DNA from: Bacteroidota bacterium
Lineage (GTDB): Bacteria > Bacteroidota > Bacteroidia > Chitinophagales > BACL12
Assembly (NCBI GenBank): GCA_029571985.1
Contig: JAKQVC010000201.1
Span: 1-38,006 of the forward strand
Reading direction: 5' to 3'
DNA: 38,006 nucleotides
Positions within the stretch are counted from its first letter, which is position 1. Each line of letters starts with the position of its first letter. This document shows, piece after piece, positions 15,547-23,163 of the stretch. The position numbers and the translations under genes are program-made. The notes beneath the pieces are model-generated. The model was not told the origin of the DNA and did not search any database. It was given only the letters and a program-made list of their open reading frames with translations.

Positions 15547-16199
15547 TGTATTACAAGGCCAAACCTACCCCCCCTGATACTGCACACATACCTGCTATTG
15601 GTAGTGTGGTAACAGACACAGGTCAACCTATCTATATTCATGTGCACAATCATGGTACATCCAAGGGGGGTGGGTGGAAGTGGGTACTCATCGCGGCAAT
15701 CGCCGCTGGGTATTATTACCGGGATACTATTAAACCCTATATACCGGCGGAGGTGCTGATGTATTTACCTAACAGTAGTCCGTCAACTACTACCCCTACA
15801 GGTTACCCGGTGATGGTGACTACACAACTGTCATCATCATTTGGGATACGTAAACACCCCACATTAGGGGTAACACGATTACATGCGGGGGTAGATTTAC
15901 CTGTACCTATAGGTACACCTGTACATGCGACCGCTGATGGGCAAGTGACATACGCCGGGTGGAGTGGGGACTACGGAAATATCGTGATAATTAATCATGG
16001 CGCATATCAAACTAGATACGCGCATTTACACGCCTTGAAAACTACTAAAGATACCGTAGTTCGCAAAGGTGATTTAATTGCTGAAACCGGGAACACAGGT
16101 GGTATTAACACCGGGGCACATCTACATTATGAGGTACGTAAAGGTGATGAACCTGTTGACCCATTGTCATATATGGAAGGTAAAAAATGGAACTATTAG
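15546..16199 (+). CDS. M23 (LytM/lysostaphin-type) metallopeptidase, membrane-anchored
   Basis: 217 residues. Residues about 44-58 (WKWVLIAAIAAGYYY) form one membrane anchor. The catalytic domain has the zinc ligands H113-x3-D117 (LHAGVDL), H160 (TRYAHL) and H192-x-H194 (HLHYEV), all complete, so an active peptidoglycan endopeptidase is expected, acting in the periplasm. It overlaps the genes on both sides. In conjugation and injection systems such enzymes open the wall for a channel; in phages they also serve as endolysins, but here it is in the early-side operon. N-terminus resembles that of the 7283 gene. Confidence 0.92.
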   Translation: MYYKAKPTPPDTAHIPAIGSVVTDTGQPIYIHVHNHGTSKGGGWKWVLIAAIAAGYYYRDTIKPYIPAEVLMYLPNSSPSTTTPTGYPVMVTTQLSSSFGIRKHPTLGVTRLHAGVDLPVPIGTPVHATADGQVTYAGWSGDYGNIVIINHGAYQTRYAHLHALKTTKDTVVRKGDLIAETGNTGGINTGAHLHYEVRKGDEPVDPLSYMEGKKWNY

Positions 16200-16405
16200 T
16201 AAAAGGCGATCACCATGTACCCTTAGTATTTAAGGGGCGGTGTTGTGTATGTAATTCATTCCCCCAAGCACTCCGGGCTGAAGTGGTAGATCAATTGAAA
16301 TATTGCCCCCACGAATCTGACTTGGTGGCGCTAATGGATTGTCCCGAATGCAAAGGTAAGGGGTGTGTCCCATTTGTACGTAGCAGGGGATACTATCACT
16401 CATGA
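16187..16405 (+). CDS. Small zinc-ribbon protein
   Basis: 72 residues. Cys pairs CCVC (about 19-22) and CPECKGKGC (about 52-60) with a CPH between suggest zinc binding. ATG overlaps the M23 stop region by 13 nt. It resembles the next gene in its order of a strand, CxxC, a helix and CPxC; the two look like a tandem duplication. Possible role: nucleic-acid or protein-binding adaptor. Confidence 0.6.
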   Translation: MELLVKGDHHVPLVFKGRCCVCNSFPQALRAEVVDQLKYCPHESDLVALMDCPECKGKGCVPFVRSRGYYHS

Positions 16406-16602
16406 AAATCATTACACCGGGTAACTTACCCATTGTTAAATTTACTAGTAAATGCTCAACGTGTGGCGCAGTAGTCGAAGCGGAGCGTCATGAATTAGAC
16501 GCGCAGTATGATCACCGTGACCACGTTGAATTCGCGGTGAGCGATTGCCCGTATTGCTACCAATATAGATCAATTACATTTATTATTAAATTGAAATCAT
16601 GA
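16402..16602 (+). CDS. Small zinc-ribbon protein, paralog of the preceding gene
   Basis: 66 residues, ATG overlapping the upstream stop. Cys pairs CSTC (about 18-21) and CPYC (about 49-52) fit a zinc ribbon of the phage type in which the central part is helical and acidic. It ends with an ATGA overlap to the lysozyme-like gene. Alternatives: any small zinc knuckle. Confidence 0.6.
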   Translation: MKIITPGNLPIVKFTSKCSTCGAVVEAERHELDAQYDHRDHVEFAVSDCPYCYQYRSITFIIKLKS

Positions 16603-17288
16603 TTTATGAATTCCACATCGGTAGACCCTCTACCTTTTCACCCGCACCCTACATTATATTAATAGTGATAGTGTGTGTATGGGCAGGATGGGAGATTGAA
16701 CCGTATGTGGATGATGCGATAGTTAATCGCAGTATTAAAGGTTTAATTCATAAAGCTGAATCCCCTCAATGGGGATACAATGATTATAACCGGGGTACAT
16801 TACAGTGTAATAAACGGTATAAACGTACCCCTCAATTAGTTAGTCAATTGACCATTCGGGAAATTATGGTTCGCCAATCAATCATTTGCGGCGAACGAAA
16901 ATTCTTAGCGGTGGGGCTATACCAAATAGTACCCGACACGCTCAACGAGGCGGTCAATGCGTTACATATTAGTAGGGATGCAACATTTACACCACAATTG
17001 CAGGATAAAATATTTGCGTATTATCTGGTGCACATAAAGCGACCATCAGTGCGGGAATATATTATAGGTAATTCATCCATTGGTACGGCGCTGGATGATA
17101 TGTCGAGTGAGTGGGCGAGTATTGCCAACCGTAACGGTAATACAAATTATGCGCATAATCGGGTAATTGTATCGCGTGACCGAACCCGGCGCACATTAGA
17201 GGATGCAAGATCGCATTATCAGAATGCTATTCGTAATAATGTACCCCACGAAATAGCATGGTTAACCAGCATAGGAGTATCACCGTGA
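16599..17288 (+). CDS. Membrane-anchored lysozyme/transglycosylase-like enzyme
   Basis: 229 residues. Residues 17-31 (APYIILIVIVCVWAGW) are a membrane anchor, so the domain faces the periplasm. The lysozyme-like fold is suggested by IHKAES (catalytic Glu about 54), NDYNRGTLQC, TIREIMVRQ, FLAVGLYQIVPDTLNEAV and TPQLQDKIFAYYLV, a pattern seen in phage and secretion-system muramidases. It would cut glycan strands, complementary to the M23 peptidase. Starts at ATG 16599, coupled to the zinc ribbon gene; ends with an overlap to the next gene. Confidence 0.8.
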   Translation: MIYEFHIGRPSTFSPAPYIILIVIVCVWAGWEIEPYVDDAIVNRSIKGLIHKAESPQWGYNDYNRGTLQCNKRYKRTPQLVSQLTIREIMVRQSIICGERKFLAVGLYQIVPDTLNEAVNALHISRDATFTPQLQDKIFAYYLVHIKRPSVREYIIGNSSIGTALDDMSSEWASIANRNGNTNYAHNRVIVSRDRTRRTLEDARSHYQNAIRNNVPHEIAWLTSIGVSP

Positions 17289-17617
17289 TTATCGTAGTGG
17301 CAAGTGTCATTTTCCAATTTGGAATAGGTTTTGTGTTAGGGTGGTGGGTTAAACCCGCTATTAAATTAGTATTATTGGTAGGAGGATGCGTACTGTTAAT
17401 TGCAGCACTCATACTATCAACGGGGTTAATGAAACCCAATTATTTCATACTAGATATGCAATGGGAAACTTTTAAAGTGGTACTGTTGGATAGTATCGAA
17501 GCTGTAATTATTTGGTCATTTAACAACGTGATCAATTTATTAGCTTATTTAGCTGGTATTTATGCTGGCAAAAAGTACGCAGCATCCGGTAAAACATTAC
17601 GGGTAACACTGAAATGA
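17285..17617 (+). CDS. Small membrane protein, FUN14-like (tentative)
   Basis: 110 residues from GTG 17285, which has TAGGAGT upstream and a GTGA overlap with the previous stop; the longer start at 17258 lies within the lysozyme-like gene. Pattern: FGIGFVLGWWVKPAIKLVLL, a second segment, an amphipathic stretch, and LAYLAGIYAGKKYA. The Gly-spaced segments with Lys after them resemble FUN14-domain proteins, but length is short. Probable part of the membrane module. Confidence 0.5.
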   Translation: MIIVVASVIFQFGIGFVLGWWVKPAIKLVLLVGGCVLLIAALILSTGLMKPNYFILDMQWETFKVVLLDSIEAVIIWSFNNVINLLAYLAGIYAGKKYAASGKTLRVTLK

Positions 17618-19581
17618 CTCGATGGGTATATGATATTGAAACCTACCCTAACGTGTTCATTGGTAATTTTATTAATGTTAATACTCGTGAGCGCGTAGGG
17701 TTCAAAACGTGCAGTAATAATATGAGCGACGACGAGATCATCGCTATAATTGACAAGATGATTAATTGGTACATGGCGCAAGAATTATTTATAGGTTTTA
17801 ATAATATAGGCTTCGACGCCATTGTAATTAGTCAGATGCGCACATGGCGGGCGACACCATTGTCCGGGTCACAATTGATTTCATCAGCTTCATCCTTCGG
17901 CCAAACTATCATTCGAGGTATGACCGATGAAGAACGCCGCACATTGATGTATCGCACGGATAGTCTGGTGCAGCAATGTGATCTGATGCGGGTACAACAT
18001 TATGATAACCCAAGTCGTAGGTGCTCGTTGAAGCAAATTAAATTCGCAATGCGCCGCACGAATTTACAGGATTTACCTATCCCACCTAACACGCATGTAC
18101 CCGTTAATATGCTAGATAAGTTAGATGATTATTGTTGGGATGACGTAGAGACTACGTTAGCATTATATGAAGCCATACAGAGCAATATACAGTTTCGTGA
18201 GACAATGACTAAAGAGTTAGGTGTCGATTTATGGTCGGCATCTAATACCAAAATAGGTGTTACCATTATCCGCAAGGAGGTTGAATCCGCGTTGGGGAAA
18301 GGCGCAATCCGTAAAGCAGATGGTCAACCTGTGCAAACCCCTGATCGTCCAATTAAATTAGGTGACATTATATTTCCGTATCTGTCTATGGAAACCGCAC
18401 CATTTCATGCGGTACAGGATTGGATGCGGGAACAGGTGATTACTACCCCTAAAAATGCATTTACGCTTATTAACCCGGAGCGAATGGTTAGCCACCCTAT
18501 TACTGAATTTACTGATGCTAAAAAAACAAAGGGATTATTGAAGAATTTAAACGTTAATAATTATGGGTTGAATTGGGTATTTGGGTCAGGTGGAATACAT
18601 GCATCTCGCAACAACATAACATACCGATCATCCGATACTATGACGATATTGGACATTGATGTTAGTTCGTTCTACCCCAATTTAGCAATCAATAATAATT
18701 TCTACCCTTCGCATTTATCATCATCATTTAATGACATTTATAAATCACTATATGAAAAGCGTAAACTGCACGCATCGGGAACTAATTTAAATTTAGCACT
18801 CAAAGAGGCATTGAATGCGGTATTCGGTAACTCAAATAATGCATTCTCATTTTTAAAAGATTCAAGTTATTTTTTTAAGACCACTATTAACGGGCAGTTT
18901 TCGTTAGCTAAATTGACAGAAATGGTAATGCAGAGTGTGGACTGTGAGATCATTCAGGGTAATACAGATGGTGTAACATTTTATATTAATCGAAAAAATG
19001 AAGACATTATTAGGGACGTAGCCAGCGAATGGGAGCGAATGACTAAATTGAAATTGGAATTTGCTGAATACGATTTAATGGCTATATCCGATGTTAATAA
19101 TTATATCGCTCGCACTGTGTCGGGCAAGGTGAAAGCTAAGGGTCGATACCAGACAAGCTATAATTCGTCGGAATATCATAAAAACCAAAGCGAATTAATT
19201 GTCGCAAAAGCTGCCTTAGCGTATATGGTTGACGATATACCCATCGAATATACGGTATACACGGCAGATAACATTTATGATTTTATGCGGTTTGTTAGAT
19301 TAAATAAAGATCAACGCTTGTTGACTGGTGACGGTATCGAGTTAGCCAAGCACCAACGCATTATTATTAGCACTGAGGGAGTGACCCTTAAAAAAGAGAT
19401 GCAACCTTTAAATAATAATGATTTAAGATATACATCAATCCCCGCCGGGTATACAATTATACCCTGTAACGATATGACCCAATGGGATGAAGGCGAATTA
19501 TTATTACGGGTCAATCGTCAGTATTATGCGCAAGCCGCGTCCAGCATTATTAATAAATTAGGTGTCGATCTATGCAAATAA
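17614..19581 (+). CDS. Family-B DNA polymerase with 3'-5' exonuclease
   Basis: 655 residues, ATGA-coupled. Exonuclease motifs: YDIET (D7, E9), GFNNIGFD (61-68), YCWDDVETT (173-181). Polymerase: GGIHA (about 326-330), motif A DVSSFYP (349-355), motif B LKEALNAVFGN with K397 and G405, motif C GNTDG (about 449-453). The usual DTD of motif C is NTD, but D452 (the metal ligand position) is retained, so activity is plausible. The protein is compact; a terminal-protein priming domain (TPR1/TPR2) is not identified. It is the replicative polymerase of this phage. Confidence 0.9.
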   Translation: MTRWVYDIETYPNVFIGNFINVNTRERVGFKTCSNNMSDDEIIAIIDKMINWYMAQELFIGFNNIGFDAIVISQMRTWRATPLSGSQLISSASSFGQTIIRGMTDEERRTLMYRTDSLVQQCDLMRVQHYDNPSRRCSLKQIKFAMRRTNLQDLPIPPNTHVPVNMLDKLDDYCWDDVETTLALYEAIQSNIQFRETMTKELGVDLWSASNTKIGVTIIRKEVESALGKGAIRKADGQPVQTPDRPIKLGDIIFPYLSMETAPFHAVQDWMREQVITTPKNAFTLINPERMVSHPITEFTDAKKTKGLLKNLNVNNYGLNWVFGSGGIHASRNNITYRSSDTMTILDIDVSSFYPNLAINNNFYPSHLSSSFNDIYKSLYEKRKLHASGTNLNLALKEALNAVFGNSNNAFSFLKDSSYFFKTTINGQFSLAKLTEMVMQSVDCEIIQGNTDGVTFYINRKNEDIIRDVASEWERMTKLKLEFAEYDLMAISDVNNYIARTVSGKVKAKGRYQTSYNSSEYHKNQSELIVAKAALAYMVDDIPIEYTVYTADNIYDFMRFVRLNKDQRLLTGDGIELAKHQRIIISTEGVTLKKEMQPLNNNDLRYTSIPAGYTIIPCNDMTQWDEGELLLRVNRQYYAQAASSIINKLGVDLCK

Positions 19582-19763
19582 CAATTCCGCATACATTAGT
19601 GATAGGTATGTGTGTCAAATTAAGCAATGGGGATTATCGTATTGCATACCCTAGCGAGAGCACACATAAATGTAGTGCGTGCGACCTTACACCGGAAAGT
19701 GACGATTGCGAGTTGATTAAATGTAATCAACCTGATTTTCAATGTGTATTAATTAAGGAGTGA
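19572..19763 (+). CDS. Small Cys-rich protein
   Basis: 63 residues; ATG overlaps the polymerase end. The motif CSACDL...CELIKCN...FQCVLIKE is a four- to five-Cys pattern typical of small zinc-binding phage proteins located beside polymerases. Role unknown. Confidence 0.55.
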   Translation: MQITIPHTLVIGMCVKLSNGDYRIAYPSESTHKCSACDLTPESDDCELIKCNQPDFQCVLIKE

Positions 19764-19768
19764 ATGAA

Positions 19769-20536
19769 ATGTGGGGAATAACTTTACCATCTACTTTAGA
19801 CATGTTGGGGCATAAAATGATACCTGCATCAGCATCCAGTATGAATAAAATGGGAATTTGCCCATCTCAGTTCGATGCGCAATATGTCGGTAGACATGTA
19901 CCTAAAATACCATTTGCGCCCAATGAGGCGACTGCCAAAGGGGAAAAATTCCATGCGATTATCGAAACGGCGGCTAAAAATAGAACCCATGTTACGGATA
20001 ATGATTTAACTTGTGAGATTATAAATTCTCATCTTGATCTATGTTACGCCATGCCTATGGTAATGATTGAAAAAGACTTTGGGTGGAATGACGAAACACA
20101 GTCCCGCGAATGGCGGGGTCGTAAACTAGGCGTGCGCGCCGATCTATTTGCCAAGAATGGTGAATTGGGTGTGTATATTGATTGGAAAACCGGGAAGGTT
20201 AAAACCCAAACATTGCAGGCAGAATTAACAGCTTATATTTTATTTCAAAACTACCCCGACCTTACTCAGATCACAAGTCGATTTATTTACGTCGAGCACT
20301 CTCAAATGGTGGATTACGTGTTCACTAGAGATACGCAATATGTTGAAAGCTTATTTGCGTTAGTGAATCAGGAATGGATGCAATACCCATCGGAAACGTT
20401 AACAATAAAATTAGATTTATTACTAGCAGAATATTGGGATCACCAAAAGGTAAAAGAATTTCCCGCAGTTAAGAATGGGTTATGCAAACAATGGTGTCAG
20501 GTGACAACCTGTAAACATCATGGGGGGCGTGAATAA
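19769..20536 (+). CDS. PD-(D/E)XK nuclease, Cas4/RecB-like
   Basis: 255 residues from ATG 19769, which has AAGGAG 8 nt upstream; the in-frame GTG at 19760 lies within the ribosome site. Motifs: CPSQF (C31), KGEKFHAIIE (H62), GVRADL (D125), IDWKTGK (D138, K140), QAELTAY (Q150, Y156), and C-terminal CKQWCQVTTC. One early plus three late cysteines match the iron-sulfur layout of Cas4/AddB-type enzymes. Such nucleases prepare ends for recombination or process replication intermediates. It sits between polymerase and helicase. Confidence 0.85.
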   Translation: MWGITLPSTLDMLGHKMIPASASSMNKMGICPSQFDAQYVGRHVPKIPFAPNEATAKGEKFHAIIETAAKNRTHVTDNDLTCEIINSHLDLCYAMPMVMIEKDFGWNDETQSREWRGRKLGVRADLFAKNGELGVYIDWKTGKVKTQTLQAELTAYILFQNYPDLTQITSRFIYVEHSQMVDYVFTRDTQYVESLFALVNQEWMQYPSETLTIKLDLLLAEYWDHQKVKEFPAVKNGLCKQWCQVTTCKHHGGRE

Positions 20537-20991
20537 TGGCGACACGCTACCCTAATTTATCATCGGAAACCAAGAAGCACTTAATAGCGCATAGGTGTGA
20601 TGTTAAAGATGAAAATGCAGTTAAAGCTAAAATTAGAAAACTGATGGCATCAGTACACGCTGCTAATTTAGGCGCAGGTGGACAGACGGGGGCGGCTGAC
20701 CAGAAATATATGATAGGGGGATGTTGCTTGGTGATAGAAGTGAAATGGGATTTATTCATCCGGGGCGGACTTAAGCAATCGCAAATGCAATATTTGGCAG
20801 CCGCCGCGCGGGAAGGTGCATTTAGTATGGTTATAGATCGCAATAATTATAATAAGTTTGAGGCATTCATAACGGCCATGCGCGATAATATGGTAAACGC
20901 TATAGATATATATTACGCATATCTCGATAGTAAATTATATTCTCGACCTCCCATCACCATTAGGAGTAGTGACTATGCCATTGCTGAGTGA
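20536..20991 (+). CDS. VRR-NUC-like nuclease (putative)
   Basis: 151 residues, TAATG-coupled to the Cas4-like gene. A segment with D55, E68-V-K70, GGLKQSQMQYL (Q83) and REGAFSMVIDR resembles the PD-(D/E)XK core of the phage VRR-NUC family, which may act in junction cutting or DNA repair. The N-terminal 40 residues are basic. It extends 17 nt into the next gene. Confidence 0.6.
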   Translation: MATRYPNLSSETKKHLIAHRCDVKDENAVKAKIRKLMASVHAANLGAGGQTGAADQKYMIGGCCLVIEVKWDLFIRGGLKQSQMQYLAAAAREGAFSMVIDRNNYNKFEAFITAMRDNMVNAIDIYYAYLDSKLYSRPPITIRSSDYAIAE

Positions 20992-22681
20992 CGACAAAAA
21001 ATTAATATCGTTTATAATTAAAGATCAAAATGTAGTTGCAGAATTGACTCGATTATTCCCATCTAATTATTATCATACCCAATTTAATGATGATAAATAT
21101 ACATTGACATTTCCATTTACTAACACTGTCACCCAAACTCTAACACGAGCCGGGGTTCACTTAACGGGATATGAGCCAATTCGCCATCGGTTTGATTGGC
21201 CTAAGTTGGATATGAAACACGAGATGTTCCCGCACCAACGGGACATGGCTGCATTTATGATTGACAATATGCGGTGTTTTAATTTATCCGAACCCCGCAC
21301 GGGTAAAACATTAGCTACTATTGCAGCGGGTGAATATTTACTCCAGACTCGTGAGACAGGAGGGGTATTAATATTTACCCCATTATCGTGTGTAAGATCG
21401 GTATGGTTAAATGCGCTACGCGGAACACTTCCTCACCGGGTAACAAATGTGGTATTCGGTACAAAACAATCAAGGTTGAAAGCATTAAATCATAAATCTT
21501 CATGGGTGATTATGAACCATGATTCAATTGCGCGCAGCCCGGATATATTGGAGGAAACAAAACGTTTAATTATAGATCGTAAAATCAATGTACTTGTGAT
21601 CGACGAGTCAACAGAATTAGGGAATACCGAAACCCAAAGATGGCAAGCCATTTATGAATTATCAAAAATGGTAAAATATTTATGGCTATTGACAGGTACG
21701 CCGGGTGGCCCTATGACGGTACATGGGCAAGCATTATTGAAGGATGACGCGGGGTATGTACCCGTGAGTCGTGACGCATGGCGATTAATGACCATGTACG
21801 TTAGTCATACGTATAGCGCAAAAGTCGGTACAAGCGCGGCGGGGAATGACCGTAAATTTACGGTTAAAAAATATGAGCCACTACCGGATGCCTCTGAAAA
21901 AATAGAGATAGCATTAACACCTAGCATTAGGGTACGTAAACGTGACGTGTTCAAAAGCCTTCCCGATGAGGTTATTATCCCACGGCAATTAGATTTAGAT
22001 AAATCCCAGATTGACATGCTTCACGCATTGGACGCTGAAAAAGTAATGGTATTTGATGGCGATTTAGTTAACCCGGAAAGTGCCGCTGCCTTGCGCATGA
22101 AGGTATTACAGATTGCCGCCGGGGTAGTGTACGGTGAAAATGGTAGGCATCGTTTAGCTATTAATCATCATTTAGAAAGTTTGAAATTATTATTAAGGGA
22201 GTCACCTAATAATAAAGTAATCATTTATGCTTGTCATGTGGAGTTGGTCGAATACATTGCTGACAGTATTAATAAGATGCGTAATGATGATAAAGAATTT
22301 TACACAGCTAAATATATTCATGGTGGGGTAGGTGACAAAACACGCGCGGCAATATTTGACCAATTTATGACTGACCCAGATTTAAATGTGATAGTGGCAC
22401 ATCCTCGTACTGTCAGTTACGGGGTCGAACTAGGTGTAGCTAGTTTTATTATATTTTGGGGCGCGCCCACAGTGGGTACAGTAGTGTGGCGACAAGCCAT
22501 TGAGCGCCTGTATTCATCCCATCAAACGTATGATAAACCTGCTATTTACCAGTTCTATACCACCAAGTTAGAACGGAAAATTTTTGAAACCATTACGTCA
22601 AAGGATGCTGACGAAATGGATATTGCTAATCAATTTATTAAATTTTTAAAATCAGGTGATTCTTTCGCAGAAGTAGATTGA
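20975..22681 (+). CDS. SNF2-type DNA helicase
   Basis: 568 residues from ATG 20975 (TAGGAGT upstream), rather than GTG 20969. Motifs: PHQRDMAAFM (Q-motif-like), SEPRTGKT Walker A (105-112), LVIDESTELGN motif II with D210-E211-S-T, LLTGTPGG (motif III), YACHVELVEY (IV), VIVAHPRTVSYGVEL (V) and WRQAIERLY (VI). All helicase motifs are complete, so it is likely a DNA-unwinding or remodelling enzyme for replication or recombination. Overlaps the preceding gene. Confidence 0.88.
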   Translation: MPLLSDDKKLISFIIKDQNVVAELTRLFPSNYYHTQFNDDKYTLTFPFTNTVTQTLTRAGVHLTGYEPIRHRFDWPKLDMKHEMFPHQRDMAAFMIDNMRCFNLSEPRTGKTLATIAAGEYLLQTRETGGVLIFTPLSCVRSVWLNALRGTLPHRVTNVVFGTKQSRLKALNHKSSWVIMNHDSIARSPDILEETKRLIIDRKINVLVIDESTELGNTETQRWQAIYELSKMVKYLWLLTGTPGGPMTVHGQALLKDDAGYVPVSRDAWRLMTMYVSHTYSAKVGTSAAGNDRKFTVKKYEPLPDASEKIEIALTPSIRVRKRDVFKSLPDEVIIPRQLDLDKSQIDMLHALDAEKVMVFDGDLVNPESAAALRMKVLQIAAGVVYGENGRHRLAINHHLESLKLLLRESPNNKVIIYACHVELVEYIADSINKMRNDDKEFYTAKYIHGGVGDKTRAAIFDQFMTDPDLNVIVAHPRTVSYGVELGVASFIIFWGAPTVGTVVWRQAIERLYSSHQTYDKPAIYQFYTTKLERKIFETITSKDADEMDIANQFIKFLKSGDSFAEVD

Positions 22682-22737
22682 CATTTGTTAAGTGGCAGTT
22701 TACAATCATCACAACAAATAGATCAGAGTATAGTAAT

Positions 22738-23163
22738 ATGAATATTCCACCTCCACCTCCACCAATGGTAAGTGCCCCATCACTTGAAAAAATTAGTGAA
22801 CGGTTAAAAGTGGTGCAGGCTAATATTAAAGCTGCAAAGGCTATTCAAACGAAGTTTGAAGATGAGCAAGAATTATTACTTCTTACTGCTCGAATGCTAA
22901 TTCCATCTGATACCAAGATAACTAGATACCCATCAGGCTCATTTCAGCGTAGTGTTAAAGAATACTACGGCTGTAAAGATTGGGGAAAATACTTTACACA
23001 TTTAGGTGACAAGATAAAAAACGGAGAATCACCCATTACGGTGTTATCCGTGCTTGGCAAGAAATTACTTAACGAACCATTTAATAAATTAAATGATTCG
23101 GAATTACCCGACGGCGTATACCGCGCCACCATTAACACCGTTACATTTAAAGGAAGTAAATAA
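22738..23163 (+). CDS. Hypothetical replication-operon protein
   Basis: 141 residues from ATG 22738 (MNIPPPPPPMVSAPSLEK); a TTG at 22678 overlaps the helicase stop but no ribosome site favours it. Helical, charged N-terminal half (coiled-coil-like about 15-60), then a domain with RYPSGSFQRSVKEYYGCKDW. The final TAATG couples it to the Pro-rich gene. Could be a small recombination or single-strand-binding partner by position; not recognised. Confidence 0.6.
   Translation: MNIPPPPPPMVSAPSLEKISERLKVVQANIKAAKAIQTKFEDEQELLLLTARMLIPSDTKITRYPSGSFQRSVKEYYGCKDWGKYFTHLGDKIKNGESPITVLSVLGKKLLNEPFNKLNDSELPDGVYRATINTVTFKGSK

Noticed and set aside
17560-17781. 73-residue minus-strand open frame opposite the polymerase start
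   Set aside because: Antisense of the polymerase exonuclease motif I region, which is certain to be coding on the plus strand.
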